Source: Pseudomonadota bacterium (GTDB taxonomy: Bacteria > Pseudomonadota > Gammaproteobacteria > Burkholderiales > Burkholderiaceae_C). From it: a stretch of 64,000 bases of DNA. This document shows, one piece after another, positions 48,254-57,410 of the stretch. The stretch spans positions 62,001 through 126,000 of the forward strand of contig JAJZTW010000001.1 of assembly GCA_021847345.1 (NCBI GenBank), written 5' to 3'. Positions within the stretch are counted from its first letter, which is position 1; each line of letters starts with the position of its first letter. A program made the position numbers and the translations under genes. The notes under the pieces were generated by a model. That model saw nothing but the letters and a program-made list of their open reading frames with translations, made no database searches and was not told the DNA's origin.

Positions 48254-48317
48254 TCCTAAAACTCCTCACTGAGAGAAAAGTGCGCGGCCCCCATCGGACA
48301 CGCGCGGACTGATGCGA

Positions 48318-49448
48318 TTACTGTTTTGCTCCATCCACCAGCCAGGTCGCAATCATCTTCGCATCGCCCTCGCTGATACTCTGCGGCGGCATCGGGATAC
48401 TTCCCCATGTACCGGAACCACCCTTGATGATGCGCTGGGTCAATTCTGCCACCACCCCCTGCTGGCCCGCATATTTCTTCGCCACGGCCGCGTAGCCCGG
48501 ACCGACGAGCGTGTTGTCGCCCATGCTGTGGCAGGCAATGCAGCCATGCGCCTTGAGCAGCTCGACGACCTTGGCGTTCGGGTCGGAAGCCGCGGCCTGC
48601 TTGGCCTTCGCCGCCTTCTCGAGCTCGGCCTTGGACAGCGTCACCTGGCCGCGGATCGGGCCCCAGGGGCGGTACTGGTCCTGCAGGTTGCCCCAGGTAT
48701 TCATCGCGAAATCGGGGATCGAGCTGGACACCACGGGCTTGGGTGCGCAGTCTTTCATGCACTCCTTGTTGTGCACATCGGGGATACCCCCGTTACCCAG
48801 CACCTTACCGTCCGCCAGTACCTGCTTGCCGCCCGGCCACATGCCGTGGTTCCACGTCATGTCGTTGCGGTTGGGCAGCTTGTCCTGCACCTGCTGCACG
48901 TTGTCGCGGGTGAGCACGAAGTTGGCCGGAACGATGTTCGCCAGATTGAGCAGGTAGTCGACCAGCGAGTAGGTCTCGTTCCAGGTCAGCGAATCGGGCG
49001 AGGTCCACGGCATCGCGCGGTGGATGTAGTCGAACAGGGTCGACAACGTGGAGAGCTTTTCCAGCGAGGTGCCGAAGCCCTCGCTCGGGTTGCCCAGCTT
49101 GGCCACGATACCGGTCTTCATTTCCTCCTTGGTGGCCTGGAAGGCACCCACCAGCGGCGGGAACACCGAGTTGGAATCGGCGAAGTCGCCATGGCAGGAG
49201 GCGCATTTGGCTTCCCACAGCTTGGTGCCTTCCGCGACCGTTCCCTGGCCCGCCGGCAGGCCCTGGAAGTCCGGGCGCACGTCGATATTCCAGGCCTGGA
49301 TCTCGGCCTGGGTCGCGGGCTGGCCCAGCGAAGCTCCGGGGTTGGCGCCCCACGCGGCCGAAGCGGCCACGGCGAGGGCTGCGGCTACCGCGGCCTTGGA
49401 AAACTTGGGAAGCCCCAACGTGTTCTCAAGAATGCGCGAGTTGAACAT
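48318..49448 (-). CDS. soxD: SoxD dihaem cytochrome c subunit of sulfane dehydrogenase
   Basis: This 376-residue protein accepts electrons from the SoxC molybdenum centre. It has two haem c motifs, CASCH (C82/C85) and CIACH (C303/C306), within cytochrome c domains, after a signal peptide ending near AAWG. ATG 49448 is chosen because GGAG lies nine bases upstream; it overlaps the soxC 3' end by 23 bases, suggesting coupled translation. An ATG at 49457 is the alternative. The presence of SoxCD means thiosulfate can be oxidised completely to sulfate without sulfur globules. Confidence 0.95.
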   Translation of the reverse strand: MFNSRILENTLGLPKFSKAAVAAALAVAASAAWGANPGASLGQPATQAEIQAWNIDVRPDFQGLPAGQGTVAEGTKLWEAKCASCHGDFADSNSVFPPLVGAFQATKEEMKTGIVAKLGNPSEGFGTSLEKLSTLSTLFDYIHRAMPWTSPDSLTWNETYSLVDYLLNLANIVPANFVLTRDNVQQVQDKLPNRNDMTWNHGMWPGGKQVLADGKVLGNGGIPDVHNKECMKDCAPKPVVSSSIPDFAMNTWGNLQDQYRPWGPIRGQVTLSKAELEKAAKAKQAAASDPNAKVVELLKAHGCIACHSMGDNTLVGPGYAAVAKKYAGQQGVVAELTQRIIKGGSGTWGSIPMPPQSISEGDAKMIATWLVDGAKQ

Positions 49449-50793
49449 TGCGGACATCTCCAGTTTCTTCGACTTGCCAGGTTTGAATCGCGTTGTTGTG
49501 GTAGACCGAGCGGGTGCCGCGCACCTTGCGCAGCTGCTCGTAGGTGGGCTGCACATAGCCCGTCTCGTCCACCGCGCGGCTTTGCAGGAAGGCACCCTTG
49601 CCGTTCCACACCCAGGGGATGTTGAAGCGGGTCAGTGCCTTGTTCTGGATCGGGCCCTCCAGGCGCGCCGGGTGCCAGTTCACGCCGCCGTCGAACGACA
49701 CGTCCACACGCTTGATGCGCCCGCGCCCCGACCACGCCAGGCCGGTGACGTTGTAGAGCCCCTTGTCGAGCAGCACCTGGCCGCCCGACGGCGACGTGAT
49801 GACCGACTTGCACTCCATCAGCGAGGTGTACTGGCGCAACTTGCCGTCTGGCATCAGGTCGACGTAGCCCAGCACCTCGTCCTTCGCGCCGAAGGGCTCG
49901 GTGCCCAGCTTGATGCGGCGCAGGTACTTGATGTTGGACACGCCCTCCACGCCGGGCACCACCAGGCGCAGCGGGTAGCCGTTTTCCGGGCGCAGCATCT
50001 CGCCGTTCTGGCCGTAGGCCACCAGCACCTCGCCCGACAGCACCAGCGACATCGGGATGGTGCGGGTCTCGTGCGAGCCGTCGGCACCCTCGGCGAGGAT
50101 GAAACGCACGCCCTTGAGGTTGGCGCCGCAGTCCTCGAGCAGCTTGATCAGCGGCACTCCGGTGAACTCGCTGCAAGACACCATGCCGTGCGTGTATTGC
50201 ACGGTGGGCACGGCCACGTTGCCCCATTCCATCGCCGAGTTGGCGCCGCACTCGATGAAGTGGATGCGAGACACTGGCTGCATGCGCATGATGTCGCCCA
50301 CCGAATACACCTTCGGGTTGGCGACCAGGCCGGGCTCGCCCATGACCATCAGGCGATGCTGCGCCGGATCGATCTCGTACCAGCCCTGGTGCGAGCGATT
50401 GAAATGCAGGCCCGACGGGGTGATGATGCCGAACATGCCCTGCAGCGGAGCGAAGGCCACGTTCGCCTGGTTCACCGCCGACAGCCCGGGGCTGATGCGG
50501 CGCACGAGGTTGGCCTCGTACTTGGACGGCATGCCGTACGGCGGCTCGTCGACCGGGCGACCCAGCGTGGTGCCCCACTCGGGCTTGTTCAGGATCAGCT
50601 TCTCGTCCTCGGCCGAGGCGCTCCCGGCGTAGGCGTTGGCAGCACCGCCCGCCACCATCGCCGCGCTGGCGCCGACGAACGCGCGTCGCAGGAAATCGCG
50701 CCTGCCCGATTGCACCTGCTGGATCTGATCCGCGCTCAGGAAGTTCTCCGGCGCGGGACGCAACCGGCCTAGCTTGTTGCTGTAGTCACTCAT
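49426..50793 (-). CDS. soxC: SoxC sulfane dehydrogenase molybdenum subunit
   Basis: This 455-residue protein is a sulfite-oxidase-fold molybdoenzyme that oxidises the sulfane sulfur held on SoxY. The molybdenum-ligand cysteine is C207 in MVSCSEFTGVPL. The N terminus carries a twin-arginine signal (SGRRDFLRRAFVGASAAMVAGG), needed to export the folded cofactor-containing protein. A dimerisation domain follows with SFDGGVNWHPARLEGP. A GAGG-like site precedes ATG 50793, 28 bp after the regulator stop, so the regulator gene and soxC are probably one transcript. Confidence 0.96.
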   Translation of the reverse strand: MSDYSNKLGRLRPAPENFLSADQIQQVQSGRRDFLRRAFVGASAAMVAGGAANAYAGSASAEDEKLILNKPEWGTTLGRPVDEPPYGMPSKYEANLVRRISPGLSAVNQANVAFAPLQGMFGIITPSGLHFNRSHQGWYEIDPAQHRLMVMGEPGLVANPKVYSVGDIMRMQPVSRIHFIECGANSAMEWGNVAVPTVQYTHGMVSCSEFTGVPLIKLLEDCGANLKGVRFILAEGADGSHETRTIPMSLVLSGEVLVAYGQNGEMLRPENGYPLRLVVPGVEGVSNIKYLRRIKLGTEPFGAKDEVLGYVDLMPDGKLRQYTSLMECKSVITSPSGGQVLLDKGLYNVTGLAWSGRGRIKRVDVSFDGGVNWHPARLEGPIQNKALTRFNIPWVWNGKGAFLQSRAVDETGYVQPTYEQLRKVRGTRSVYHNNAIQTWQVEETGDVRNVQLAHS

Positions 50794-50821
50794 CCTCGTA
50801 CTCGCTGGTTGGCTGTTGGGA

Positions 50822-51211
50822 CTAGATGCGCCGGGCCAGGCGCTCCGATTGCGAAACCGAATCCGGGTCATCCAGTTCGATCGCGATCTGGGTGCACACG
50901 CTGCGGCACAGCTGGACCGCCTTCTCGCTTTGCACCCGGTAATAGATCTGGTTTCCTACGCGGCGCTTGGCCACGATTCCGGCCTGGTACAGCACCTTCA
51001 GGTGCTGCGACACGTTGGGCTGCGTGGACTCCACCGCCTGCATGATGTCTCCGACACTCTTCTCGTGGGTGCAGATGGCGTTCAGGATTCGCAGGCGCAG
51101 CGGCGTGGCCAGCACGCCGAACAGTTCCGCCGCGGTGTCGAACACCCTCTCGGCGGCCTCGTCATCGGAGGCGTCGCCGAGCAGCTTGGGAGGTTGGGCC
51201 GTCGCGGACAT
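50822..51211 (-). CDS. ArsR-family regulator of the sox operon
   Basis: This 129-residue winged-helix protein has the ArsR fold (FGVLATPLRLRILNAIC and STQPNVSQHLKVLYQAGIVAKRRVGNQIYYRV). Counted from ATG 51214 it contains C48 in the helix after the ILNA segment, and C103 and C107 near the C terminus (QLCRSVCTQIAIEL), a layout like the thiol pair of persulfide-sensing repressors (SqrR/BigR type). It is the first gene of the sox cluster and probably represses it until sulfane sulfur modifies the cysteines; this is inferred from position and cysteines. It resembles SoxR regulators of other thiosulfate oxidisers. ATG 51211 and ATG 51214 are adjacent possible starts. Confidence 0.88.
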   Translation of the reverse strand: MSATAQPPKLLGDASDDEAAERVFDTAAELFGVLATPLRLRILNAICTHEKSVGDIMQAVESTQPNVSQHLKVLYQAGIVAKRRVGNQIYYRVQSEKAVQLCRSVCTQIAIELDDPDSVSQSERLARRI

Positions 51212-51228
51212 CACTGTTTAATAGAATC

Positions 51229-51240
51229 TGCTTATAAGCA
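51229..51240. promoter_or_regulatory. TGCTTATAAGCA palindrome, likely sox operator/promoter
   Basis: A perfect 12-bp palindrome 18 bp before the regulator start (ATG 51211), in an AT-rich patch of an otherwise GC-rich spacer. On the minus strand it contains TATAAG, a five-of-six match to the -10 consensus, so a bound dimer would cover the promoter. A related half (CTTATGG) follows at 51245-51251. The rest of the spacer to 51440 shows no other element. Confidence 0.55.
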
Positions 51241-51440
51241 CGGACTTATGGATTGTAGGCCTGTCGGCGGACTCGTCCAGCCCCGACGCATAGTGCTTTC
51301 CCTAGTCCTTGCCTGGGAAGGGGGTGGAACGCAGCGTTGTTGCGCACGCGCAAGTACACCGCGTGCCCGTCAGCGGGCGCGCGGTGCTGGGTGGTGCTTG
51401 GCGAAGATCCAACAGGCGCGCTCGAGTGCGCGCCGAATGA

Positions 51441-53339
51441 TCACGCCTGATCGGCGAGTGCCTTCCGGATCTGATCCAGCGCTGCCGGATCCTCCAGCGT
51501 GGTCAGGTCGCCGGTCGGGCGCTGCTCGCACAGCGCCTGGATGGAGCGGCGCAGCAACTTGCCCGAACGGGTCTTGGGCAGCATGGAGACGAACAGCACG
51601 CGCGCCGGACGCGCCACCGCGCCGAGCTGGGTCTGCACGGTCTGCATGATCTCGCGCTGCAGGTCCTCGCGGGCCTGGGCGTCGGCCGTGCGCGAGGCGT
51701 CGCGCGCGACCACGAAGGCCATCGCCTGCTGGCCCTTGACCTCATCGGCGGCCCCCACCACGGCGACTTCGGCCACGGCCGGGTGGCTGGAGATGCTTTC
51801 CTCGATCTCGCGCGTGCCCAGGCGATGTCCCGCGACATTGATGACGTCGTCGGTGCGCCCGAGGATGGTCACGTAGCCCTGCTCGTCGGCCACGCCCCAG
51901 TCGAAGGTCGAGTAGGCCTGGCGCGACGCGAAGTTGGACCAGTAGGTGTCGATGAAACGCTGGTCGTCGCCCCACACGGTCTGCATGCAGCCCGGCGGCA
52001 GCGGCCAGTCGATCGCCAGCACGCCCTTGTGCCCGGCGGGCACCGGCTCTCCGCTGAGCTCGTCGAGCACGCTCACGCGGTAGCCCGGCATGGCCACACC
52101 CGGCGAGCCGGCCTTGGGTGGAAGCGCCTCGACGCCGGCGGCGATGCTCAGGATCGGCCAGCCCGTTTCGGTCTGCCAGTAGTTGTCCACCACCGGCTTG
52201 CCGAGCATTTCGGAAATCCAGCTCGCGGTCGGTTCGTCCAGCGGCTCGCCGGCCAGGAACAAGCGCTCCAGCGACGACAGGTCACGATCTCGCATGAACG
52301 ACGCATCGAATTTCTTCAGCACCCGCACTGCGGTCGGGGACGAGAACATCACCTGCGCGCGGTGCCGCTCGGCCAGACGCCACAGGATGCCGGCGTCCGG
52401 GCGAACCGGGGTGCCCTCGTACAGCACCGTGGTCATGCCGTGGATCAGCGGCCCGTAGACGATGTAGCTGTGGCCCACCACCCAGCCGATGTCGCTGCTG
52501 CAGAAGTACGTTCCGCCGGGGCGGCCGCAGAAGATGTCGCGCATCGAAGTCGCCAGCGCCACCGCGTAGCCGCCGGTGTCACGCTGCACGCCCTTGGGAC
52601 GTCCGGTGGTGCCCGACGTGTACAGGATGTAGCTGGGATGCGTGGAATCCACCCACACGCAAGGAACCTGCGAATCCCCCACCGCCGCGCTCTCGGCCGC
52701 ATGGTCCAGGTCGCGCCCGGCGACCGGCTCGAAGGCATGCAGCCCGCGATCGACCATCAACACCTTTTCCGGCTTGTGCGCCGCGCGCGCGATGGCCTCG
52801 TCGAGCAGCGGCTTGTAGGGCACCACGCGCCCGGCACGCGAGCCGGCATCGCTGCTGAGAATGAGCTTGGGAGCCGCGTCGTCGATGCGCGTGGCCAGGC
52901 TGACCGCGGCAAAGCCGCCGAACACCACCGAATGAATGGCGCCGATGCGCGCACAGGCCAGCATGCCGAACACGGCTTCCGGGATCATCGGCATGTAGAT
53001 CAGCACGCGGTCGCCCTGCTGCACGCCGTGGCGCTGCAGGATCGCCGCCATGCGCTGCACCTCGCGGTGCAGTTCGGCGTAGGAGTAGCTGCGGCTGCGC
53101 TCGACCTCGGTGGACTCCCAGACCAGCGCGGCCTGCTGCGCGCGCTCGGGCAGGTGGCGGTCGACCGCGTTGTGGCACAGGTTGGTGAGCCCGCCGCGAA
53201 ACCACGCGGCGAAGGGCTTGCGACTGGCGTCGAGCACCTGCTCGAAAGGCCGATGCCAGTCGATCAACGCAGCCTTCTCGGCCCAGAACTCCTGCGGCTG
53301 CTCCACCGAGCGCCGGTGATACTCGCGGTAACCGGTCAT
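51441..53339 (-). CDS. prpE: Propionate-CoA ligase
   Basis: This 632-residue AMP-forming acyl-CoA synthetase starts MTGYREYHRRSVEQPQEFWAE and has the family core: YILYTSGTTGRPKGVQRD (phosphate loop), VMFSSPTAVRVLKKFD, DNYWQTETGWP, ILGRTDDVINVAGHRLGTREIEES, and a C-terminal RSGKLLRR lysine that is subject to acetylation control in relatives. The GVQRDTGGYAVALATSM and DIGWVVGHSYIVYGPL segments are diagnostic for PrpE rather than acetyl-CoA synthetase. It activates propionate (and probably acetate) to the CoA ester. It follows an acrylyl-CoA-reductase-like gene after 150 bp. Confidence 0.92.
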   Translation of the reverse strand: MTGYREYHRRSVEQPQEFWAEKAALIDWHRPFEQVLDASRKPFAAWFRGGLTNLCHNAVDRHLPERAQQAALVWESTEVERSRSYSYAELHREVQRMAAILQRHGVQQGDRVLIYMPMIPEAVFGMLACARIGAIHSVVFGGFAAVSLATRIDDAAPKLILSSDAGSRAGRVVPYKPLLDEAIARAAHKPEKVLMVDRGLHAFEPVAGRDLDHAAESAAVGDSQVPCVWVDSTHPSYILYTSGTTGRPKGVQRDTGGYAVALATSMRDIFCGRPGGTYFCSSDIGWVVGHSYIVYGPLIHGMTTVLYEGTPVRPDAGILWRLAERHRAQVMFSSPTAVRVLKKFDASFMRDRDLSSLERLFLAGEPLDEPTASWISEMLGKPVVDNYWQTETGWPILSIAAGVEALPPKAGSPGVAMPGYRVSVLDELSGEPVPAGHKGVLAIDWPLPPGCMQTVWGDDQRFIDTYWSNFASRQAYSTFDWGVADEQGYVTILGRTDDVINVAGHRLGTREIEESISSHPAVAEVAVVGAADEVKGQQAMAFVVARDASRTADAQAREDLQREIMQTVQTQLGAVARPARVLFVSMLPKTRSGKLLRRSIQALCEQRPTGDLTTLEDPAALDQIRKALADQA

Positions 53340-53489
53340 GCTTGTCTCCCTGAGGTTCTTGTTGCGGCGCCTCGGCGCGCGGCCGGGTGTGACGACCGGC
53401 CGACTGCTCCGACCCTAGACACGCCACCTGACACGACCCTGACCGCGGGCGCCGGGGCCGGCCGCGCGCCCCGGCACGCGCGCGCCTGA

Positions 53490-54467
53490 TCAGATGTTGA
53501 CCACCGTGCGTCCCGAGACACGCCCGGCCATCAGCGCCTGCGCGGCTTCCAGCGCCTGGTCCAGCCGGATGTCGTGCGCCACCGCCTCGAGCTGCGACGC
53601 ATCGAGTTCGTCGGCCAGCGCCGCCCAGGCCGCGCGTCGCGCGCCCAGCGGCTGCATGACGCTGTCGATTCCGGCCAGCGTGACATTGCGCAGGATGAAC
53701 GGCGCCACCGAGGCCGGAAAATCCATTCCCTGGGCCAGCCCGCAGGCCGCGACCACGCCGCCCCAGCGCGTCTGCGCGCAGGCGTTGGCCAGGATGTGGC
53801 TGCCGGCGGTGTCGACCACCGCGGCCCAGCGCTCCTTTTGCAGCGGCTTGCCCGGCTCGCTGAGTGACTGGCGCGGCAGCACCTCGGCGGCGCCCAGCGC
53901 GCGCAGGTAGTCCTCGCGCTCGGGCTTGCCACTGACCGCGACCACCTTCCAGCCCCGGCGCGCCAGCAGCGCCACCGCGATGCTGCCGACGCCTCCGGTG
54001 GCTCCGGTGACCAGCACCTCGCCATGCTCGGGACGCAGGTCGTGCGCGGCGATGGCCTGCACGCACAGCATCGCCGTGTAGCCGGCGGTGCCGATGATCA
54101 TGGCCTGGCGGGTGTCGAAGCGCGCCGGCACCGGCACCAGCCAGTCGCCGCGCAGGCTCGCGCGCTCGGCGAGGCATCCCCAGTGCGTCTCGCCGACCCC
54201 CCAGCCGTTGAGAATCCAGCGGTCTCCCGGCTTCCATGCGGCGTGGCGGCTTTCCAGCACGATGCCGGCGCCGTCGATTCCCGGCACCATCGGCCAGTTG
54301 CGCACCACGGGCGCGCGATGGGTCAGCGCCAGCGCGTCCTTGTAGTTGATGGTGGAGTGCAGGACCTGCACCAGCACATCCCCCGGCGGCAACCGGGATT
54401 CATCAATCTCGCGCAGTTCGGCCTGGAAGGTCCCCGAGGCTTTGTCCAGCAGCCAAGCTTGGAACAT
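53490..54467 (-). CDS. Acrylyl-CoA reductase (AcuI/YhdH-type quinone oxidoreductase)
   Basis: This 325-residue medium-chain reductase lacks the catalytic zinc cysteines and has the NADPH-binding motif VLVTGATGGVGSIAVALLARRGW, with PMVPGIDGAGIVLES and GWGVGETHWGCLAERA, as in the AcuI/YhdH subgroup. AcuI reduces acrylyl-CoA to propionyl-CoA during acrylate or dimethylsulfoniopropionate breakdown; other members are general enoyl reductases. Proximity to prpE supports a propionyl-CoA role, but the acrylate link is inferred. GGAGACGAATC before ATG 54467 is the ribosome-binding site. Confidence 0.82.
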   Translation of the reverse strand: MFQAWLLDKASGTFQAELREIDESRLPPGDVLVQVLHSTINYKDALALTHRAPVVRNWPMVPGIDGAGIVLESRHAAWKPGDRWILNGWGVGETHWGCLAERASLRGDWLVPVPARFDTRQAMIIGTAGYTAMLCVQAIAAHDLRPEHGEVLVTGATGGVGSIAVALLARRGWKVVAVSGKPEREDYLRALGAAEVLPRQSLSEPGKPLQKERWAAVVDTAGSHILANACAQTRWGGVVAACGLAQGMDFPASVAPFILRNVTLAGIDSVMQPLGARRAAWAALADELDASQLEAVAHDIRLDQALEAAQALMAGRVSGRTVVNI

Positions 54468-54644
54468 GATTCGTCTCCGTGAACATCTGGGAAGCCGGCC
54501 CGCGCGCGTCGGCGCCCGGGCCTCGACACCAGCCTACAACACCCGCAGGCTGCCGTCGGCAAGCCGGCCGGCATGCGCGCTGCGGGCCCTGCCACGTCGG
54601 CGCCTCGGGTTGACGCCCGCTGCGCCCGCCTGCAAAATCGCGCG

Positions 54645-55571
54645 ATGTCCCGAGCCCGGCCCACCCCAGCCCTTGCATGCAGCGCGCCGCGGCTCGCGCT
54701 GGGCGTCGTGGCGCTGCTGGCGGCGGCCTGCATGTCGTCCGCCTGGGCGGCGCCGGGCGCCGGCGACGCAGCCCGGCACGGCTTCGCGGCACGAACGGTC
54801 GTGCAGTCCGGCCAGCCCGCGGGAGAGGACGGCGCCGACCAGCGCCTGCGCCAGATCATCGCGCGAGCCCAGGCCGAGCCGCGAGCGCCCGCAACGGCGG
54901 TGTCCACGGCTCCCGACGGCGCGCCCACCACGGCGCCAGCCTGGTGGGGAGCCCCGAGGGTCGTGCACGAAGTCTCGTCGCGCGCCTCGGAGCTGGTGGT
55001 CAACGCGTTGAGCTTCCTGGGCGTGCGCTATCGCTACGGCGGCGACCACGCATCCAGCGGGTTCGACTGCTCCGGCCTGGTGCGCCACGTGTACAAGGAA
55101 ACCCTCGGCCTGGTGCTCCCGCACAACGCGGCCCAGCAAAGCCGTGAAGGTGAGAAGGTGGCCGAGAACGAATTGCGGCCCGGCGACCTGGTGTTCTTCA
55201 ACACCCTGCGCCGTGCGTTTTCCCACGTCGGCATCTACATCGGCAACGGCCAGTTCGTGCATGCGCCGCGCCCGGGCCAGCGCGTGCAGATCGACAGTCT
55301 CGACAGCCCGTACTGGGCGCGCCGCTTCGATGGCGCGCGGCGCCTGATCACGCACGCCGCGGAGCCGTTGCTGCCGTCGGCGCAGGCCGCGTCGCCCGAC
55401 ATGCGCGAACCCGCGTCTGCCCAGCCCGAGCCAGCCGCGCAGCGCAGCGAGCGGCCCATGGCCGCGCTGCCCATTTCCAACGCGGTTCCGGCGGGTGCCT
55501 CGCCGGCGACCACCGCGTTGATGGCCGGGGCGCTGCTGCCCCGGGTGGCACCCGAGAGCAGCAAACCCTGA
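54645..55571 (+). CDS. NlpC/P60 family cell-wall peptidase
   Basis: This 308-residue protein has an export signal (LALGVVALLAAACMSSAWA) and an NlpC/P60 peptidase domain (residues about 115-215): FLGVRYRYGGDHASSGFDCSGLV with nucleophile C142, then FSHVGIYIGNGQFVHAP with H194 and H206. Such enzymes cut gamma-D-glutamyl-meso-diaminopimelate bonds in peptidoglycan. A long Ala/Pro-rich tail (residues about 220-308) follows the catalytic domain. The signal has no clear lipobox. ATG 54645 is the only start that gives an intact signal. The gene is convergent with lpdA, one base apart. Confidence 0.9.
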   Translation: MSRARPTPALACSAPRLALGVVALLAAACMSSAWAAPGAGDAARHGFAARTVVQSGQPAGEDGADQRLRQIIARAQAEPRAPATAVSTAPDGAPTTAPAWWGAPRVVHEVSSRASELVVNALSFLGVRYRYGGDHASSGFDCSGLVRHVYKETLGLVLPHNAAQQSREGEKVAENELRPGDLVFFNTLRRAFSHVGIYIGNGQFVHAPRPGQRVQIDSLDSPYWARRFDGARRLITHAAEPLLPSAQAASPDMREPASAQPEPAAQRSERPMAALPISNAVPAGASPATTALMAGALLPRVAPESSKP

Positions 55572-55572
55572 G

Positions 55573-57390
55573 TCAGCGCCGCGGCGGCGGCAGGTCGGTG
55601 CAGGACCCCTCGGCGACCTCGGCGGCCATGCCGATCGACTCTCCCAGCGTGGGGTGCGGGTGGATGGTCCGCGCGATGTCCACCGCGTCGGCGCCCATTT
55701 CCACGGCCAGCGCGATCTCGCTGATCAGGTCGCCGGCATGGGTGCCCACGATGCCGCCGCCGACGATGCGATGGGTCTGCGCATCGAACAGCAGCTTGGT
55801 GAACCCCTCGTCGCGCCCATTGGCGATGGCCCGGCCCGACGCTGCCCATGGGAACACCGCCTTTTTCACCGCGATGCCCTTGGCGCGGGCCTCGTCCTCG
55901 CCGAGGCCGACCCAGGCGATCTCGGGATCGGTGTAGGCCACCGAGGGAATCACCCGCGCATCGAAGGCACTGCGCGCCAGCGTCTGGTCGCCGAGCAGCT
56001 CCCCGGCGCACACCTCGGCCGCCACGTGCGCCTCGTGCACCGCCTTGTGCGCCAGCATGGGCTGGCCGACGATGTCGCCGATGGCGTGAATGTGGGCCAC
56101 GTTGGTGCGCATCGCGGCGTCGACGCGGATGAAACCGCGCTCGTCCACGGCCACGCCGGCGTGCTCGGCGCCGATGCGCTTGCCGTTGGGGGTACGGCCC
56201 ACGGCCTGCAGCACGAGGTCGTAGCGCTGGGGCTCGGCTGGCGCGCCCTCGCCCTCGAAGCGCACCCAGATGCCGTCGTCGCGCGCCTGCGCGTCGACGG
56301 TGCGGGTCTTGAGCATCACGCGATCGAAACGACGCGCATTCATCTTCTGCCACACCTTGACCAGGTCACGGTCGGCGCCGGGCATCAGGCCGTCCTGCAT
56401 CTCGACCACGTCCAGGCGTGCGCCCAGGGTCGAGTACACCGTACCCATTTCCAGGCCGATGATGCCGCCGCCGACAATCAGCATGTTGCGCGGTTCGATG
56501 TCCAGCGCCAGCGCGCCGGTGGAGTCGACCACCCGAGGGTCTTCGGGCAGGAAGGGCAGGTGCACCGCCTGGCTGCCCGCGGCGATGATCGCACGCTTGA
56601 ATCGCACGTGCTGCGACGGCCCCGCCGGCTCGCGCCCGCCACCCTGCGTCAGACGCACCTCCACGTGGTGCGCGTCGACGAAGGCCCCATTGCCGCGCAC
56701 CACCGTGACCTTGCGCGCCTTGGCCATGCCGGCGAGCCCGCCGGTGAGCTTGCCCACCACCTGGTCCTTGTGCTCGCGCAGGCGCTTGCGGTCGACCTTG
56801 GGCGCGGCGAACTCGATGCCGGCTGCCGCCAGGTGCGTCGCCTCGTCGATCACCGAGGCCACGTGCAGCAGGGCCTTGCTGGGAATGCATCCGACGTTCA
56901 GGCAGACACCGCCCAGCGTGGCGTAGCGCTCCACCAGCACGACCTTCAGCCCGAGGTCGGCAGCGCGGAAGGCCGCCGAATAGCCGCCGGGGCCGGCGCC
57001 GAGCACGAGCAGGTCGCACTCGTGGTCCACGCTGCCGCCGTAGGCCCCCGCCGCGGCCGGCGCCTGCTGCACGGGCGCGGCCTGCTGCGCGGGCGCCGCG
57101 GCAGCAGCCACCGGCTGGCTCGCCGCGGCAGGCGCCGCCTGCGCGGCCCCTGCTTCAGCCTCCAGCTCCACCAGCGGCGTGCCCTCGCTGACCTTGTCCC
57201 CGAGCTTGACCAGCAGCGTCTTCACCACCCCGGCCGCGCTGCTCGGAATCTCCATGCTCGCCTTGTCGCTCTCCACCGTGATCAGCGACTGCTCGGCCTC
57301 GATCCGGTCCCCCGGCTTGACCAGCAGCTCGATCACCTCCACGTCCTTGAAGTCCCCGATGTCGGGAACCAGCACCTGCACTTGCGCCAT
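55573..57390 (-). CDS. lpdA: Dihydrolipoyl dehydrogenase with N-terminal lipoyl domain (pyruvate complex E3)
   Basis: This 605-residue E3 carries its own lipoyl domain (residues 1-80, lysine K43 in VESDKASMEIPS), an Ala/Pro/Gln-rich linker, and the FAD/NAD dehydrogenase with disulfide C163/C168 (GGVCLNVGCIPSK) and C-terminal IHPHPTLGESIGMAAE. E3 proteins with a lipoyl arm occur in betaproteobacteria such as Cupriavidus. It closes the aceE-aceF-lpdA operon. The lipoyl-coding DNA and its upstream site are almost identical to the start of aceF. GGGGAGACACGCGAG precedes ATG 57390. Confidence 0.96.
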   Translation of the reverse strand: MAQVQVLVPDIGDFKDVEVIELLVKPGDRIEAEQSLITVESDKASMEIPSSAAGVVKTLLVKLGDKVSEGTPLVELEAEAGAAQAAPAAASQPVAAAAAPAQQAAPVQQAPAAAGAYGGSVDHECDLLVLGAGPGGYSAAFRAADLGLKVVLVERYATLGGVCLNVGCIPSKALLHVASVIDEATHLAAAGIEFAAPKVDRKRLREHKDQVVGKLTGGLAGMAKARKVTVVRGNGAFVDAHHVEVRLTQGGGREPAGPSQHVRFKRAIIAAGSQAVHLPFLPEDPRVVDSTGALALDIEPRNMLIVGGGIIGLEMGTVYSTLGARLDVVEMQDGLMPGADRDLVKVWQKMNARRFDRVMLKTRTVDAQARDDGIWVRFEGEGAPAEPQRYDLVLQAVGRTPNGKRIGAEHAGVAVDERGFIRVDAAMRTNVAHIHAIGDIVGQPMLAHKAVHEAHVAAEVCAGELLGDQTLARSAFDARVIPSVAYTDPEIAWVGLGEDEARAKGIAVKKAVFPWAASGRAIANGRDEGFTKLLFDAQTHRIVGGGIVGTHAGDLISEIALAVEMGADAVDIARTIHPHPTLGESIGMAAEVAEGSCTDLPPPRR

Positions 57391-57403
57391 CTCGCGTGTC
57401 TCC
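57131..57403. repeat. 273-bp direct repeat, copy in lpdA
   Basis: Bases 57131-57403 equal 58510-58782 apart from two mismatches (57151/58530 and 57310/58689). The repeat covers the lipoyl domain of lpdA, its start codon and 13 bp of ribosome-binding region. The surrounding sequence is unrelated, so this is a recent duplication or gene-conversion patch. Confidence 0.9.
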
Positions 57404-57410
57404 CCAGGGA

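Noticed and set aside
53490-54467. Zinc alcohol dehydrogenase
   Set aside because: The protein lacks the catalytic zinc cysteine and histidine ligands and matches the zinc-free AcuI/YhdH reductases instead.
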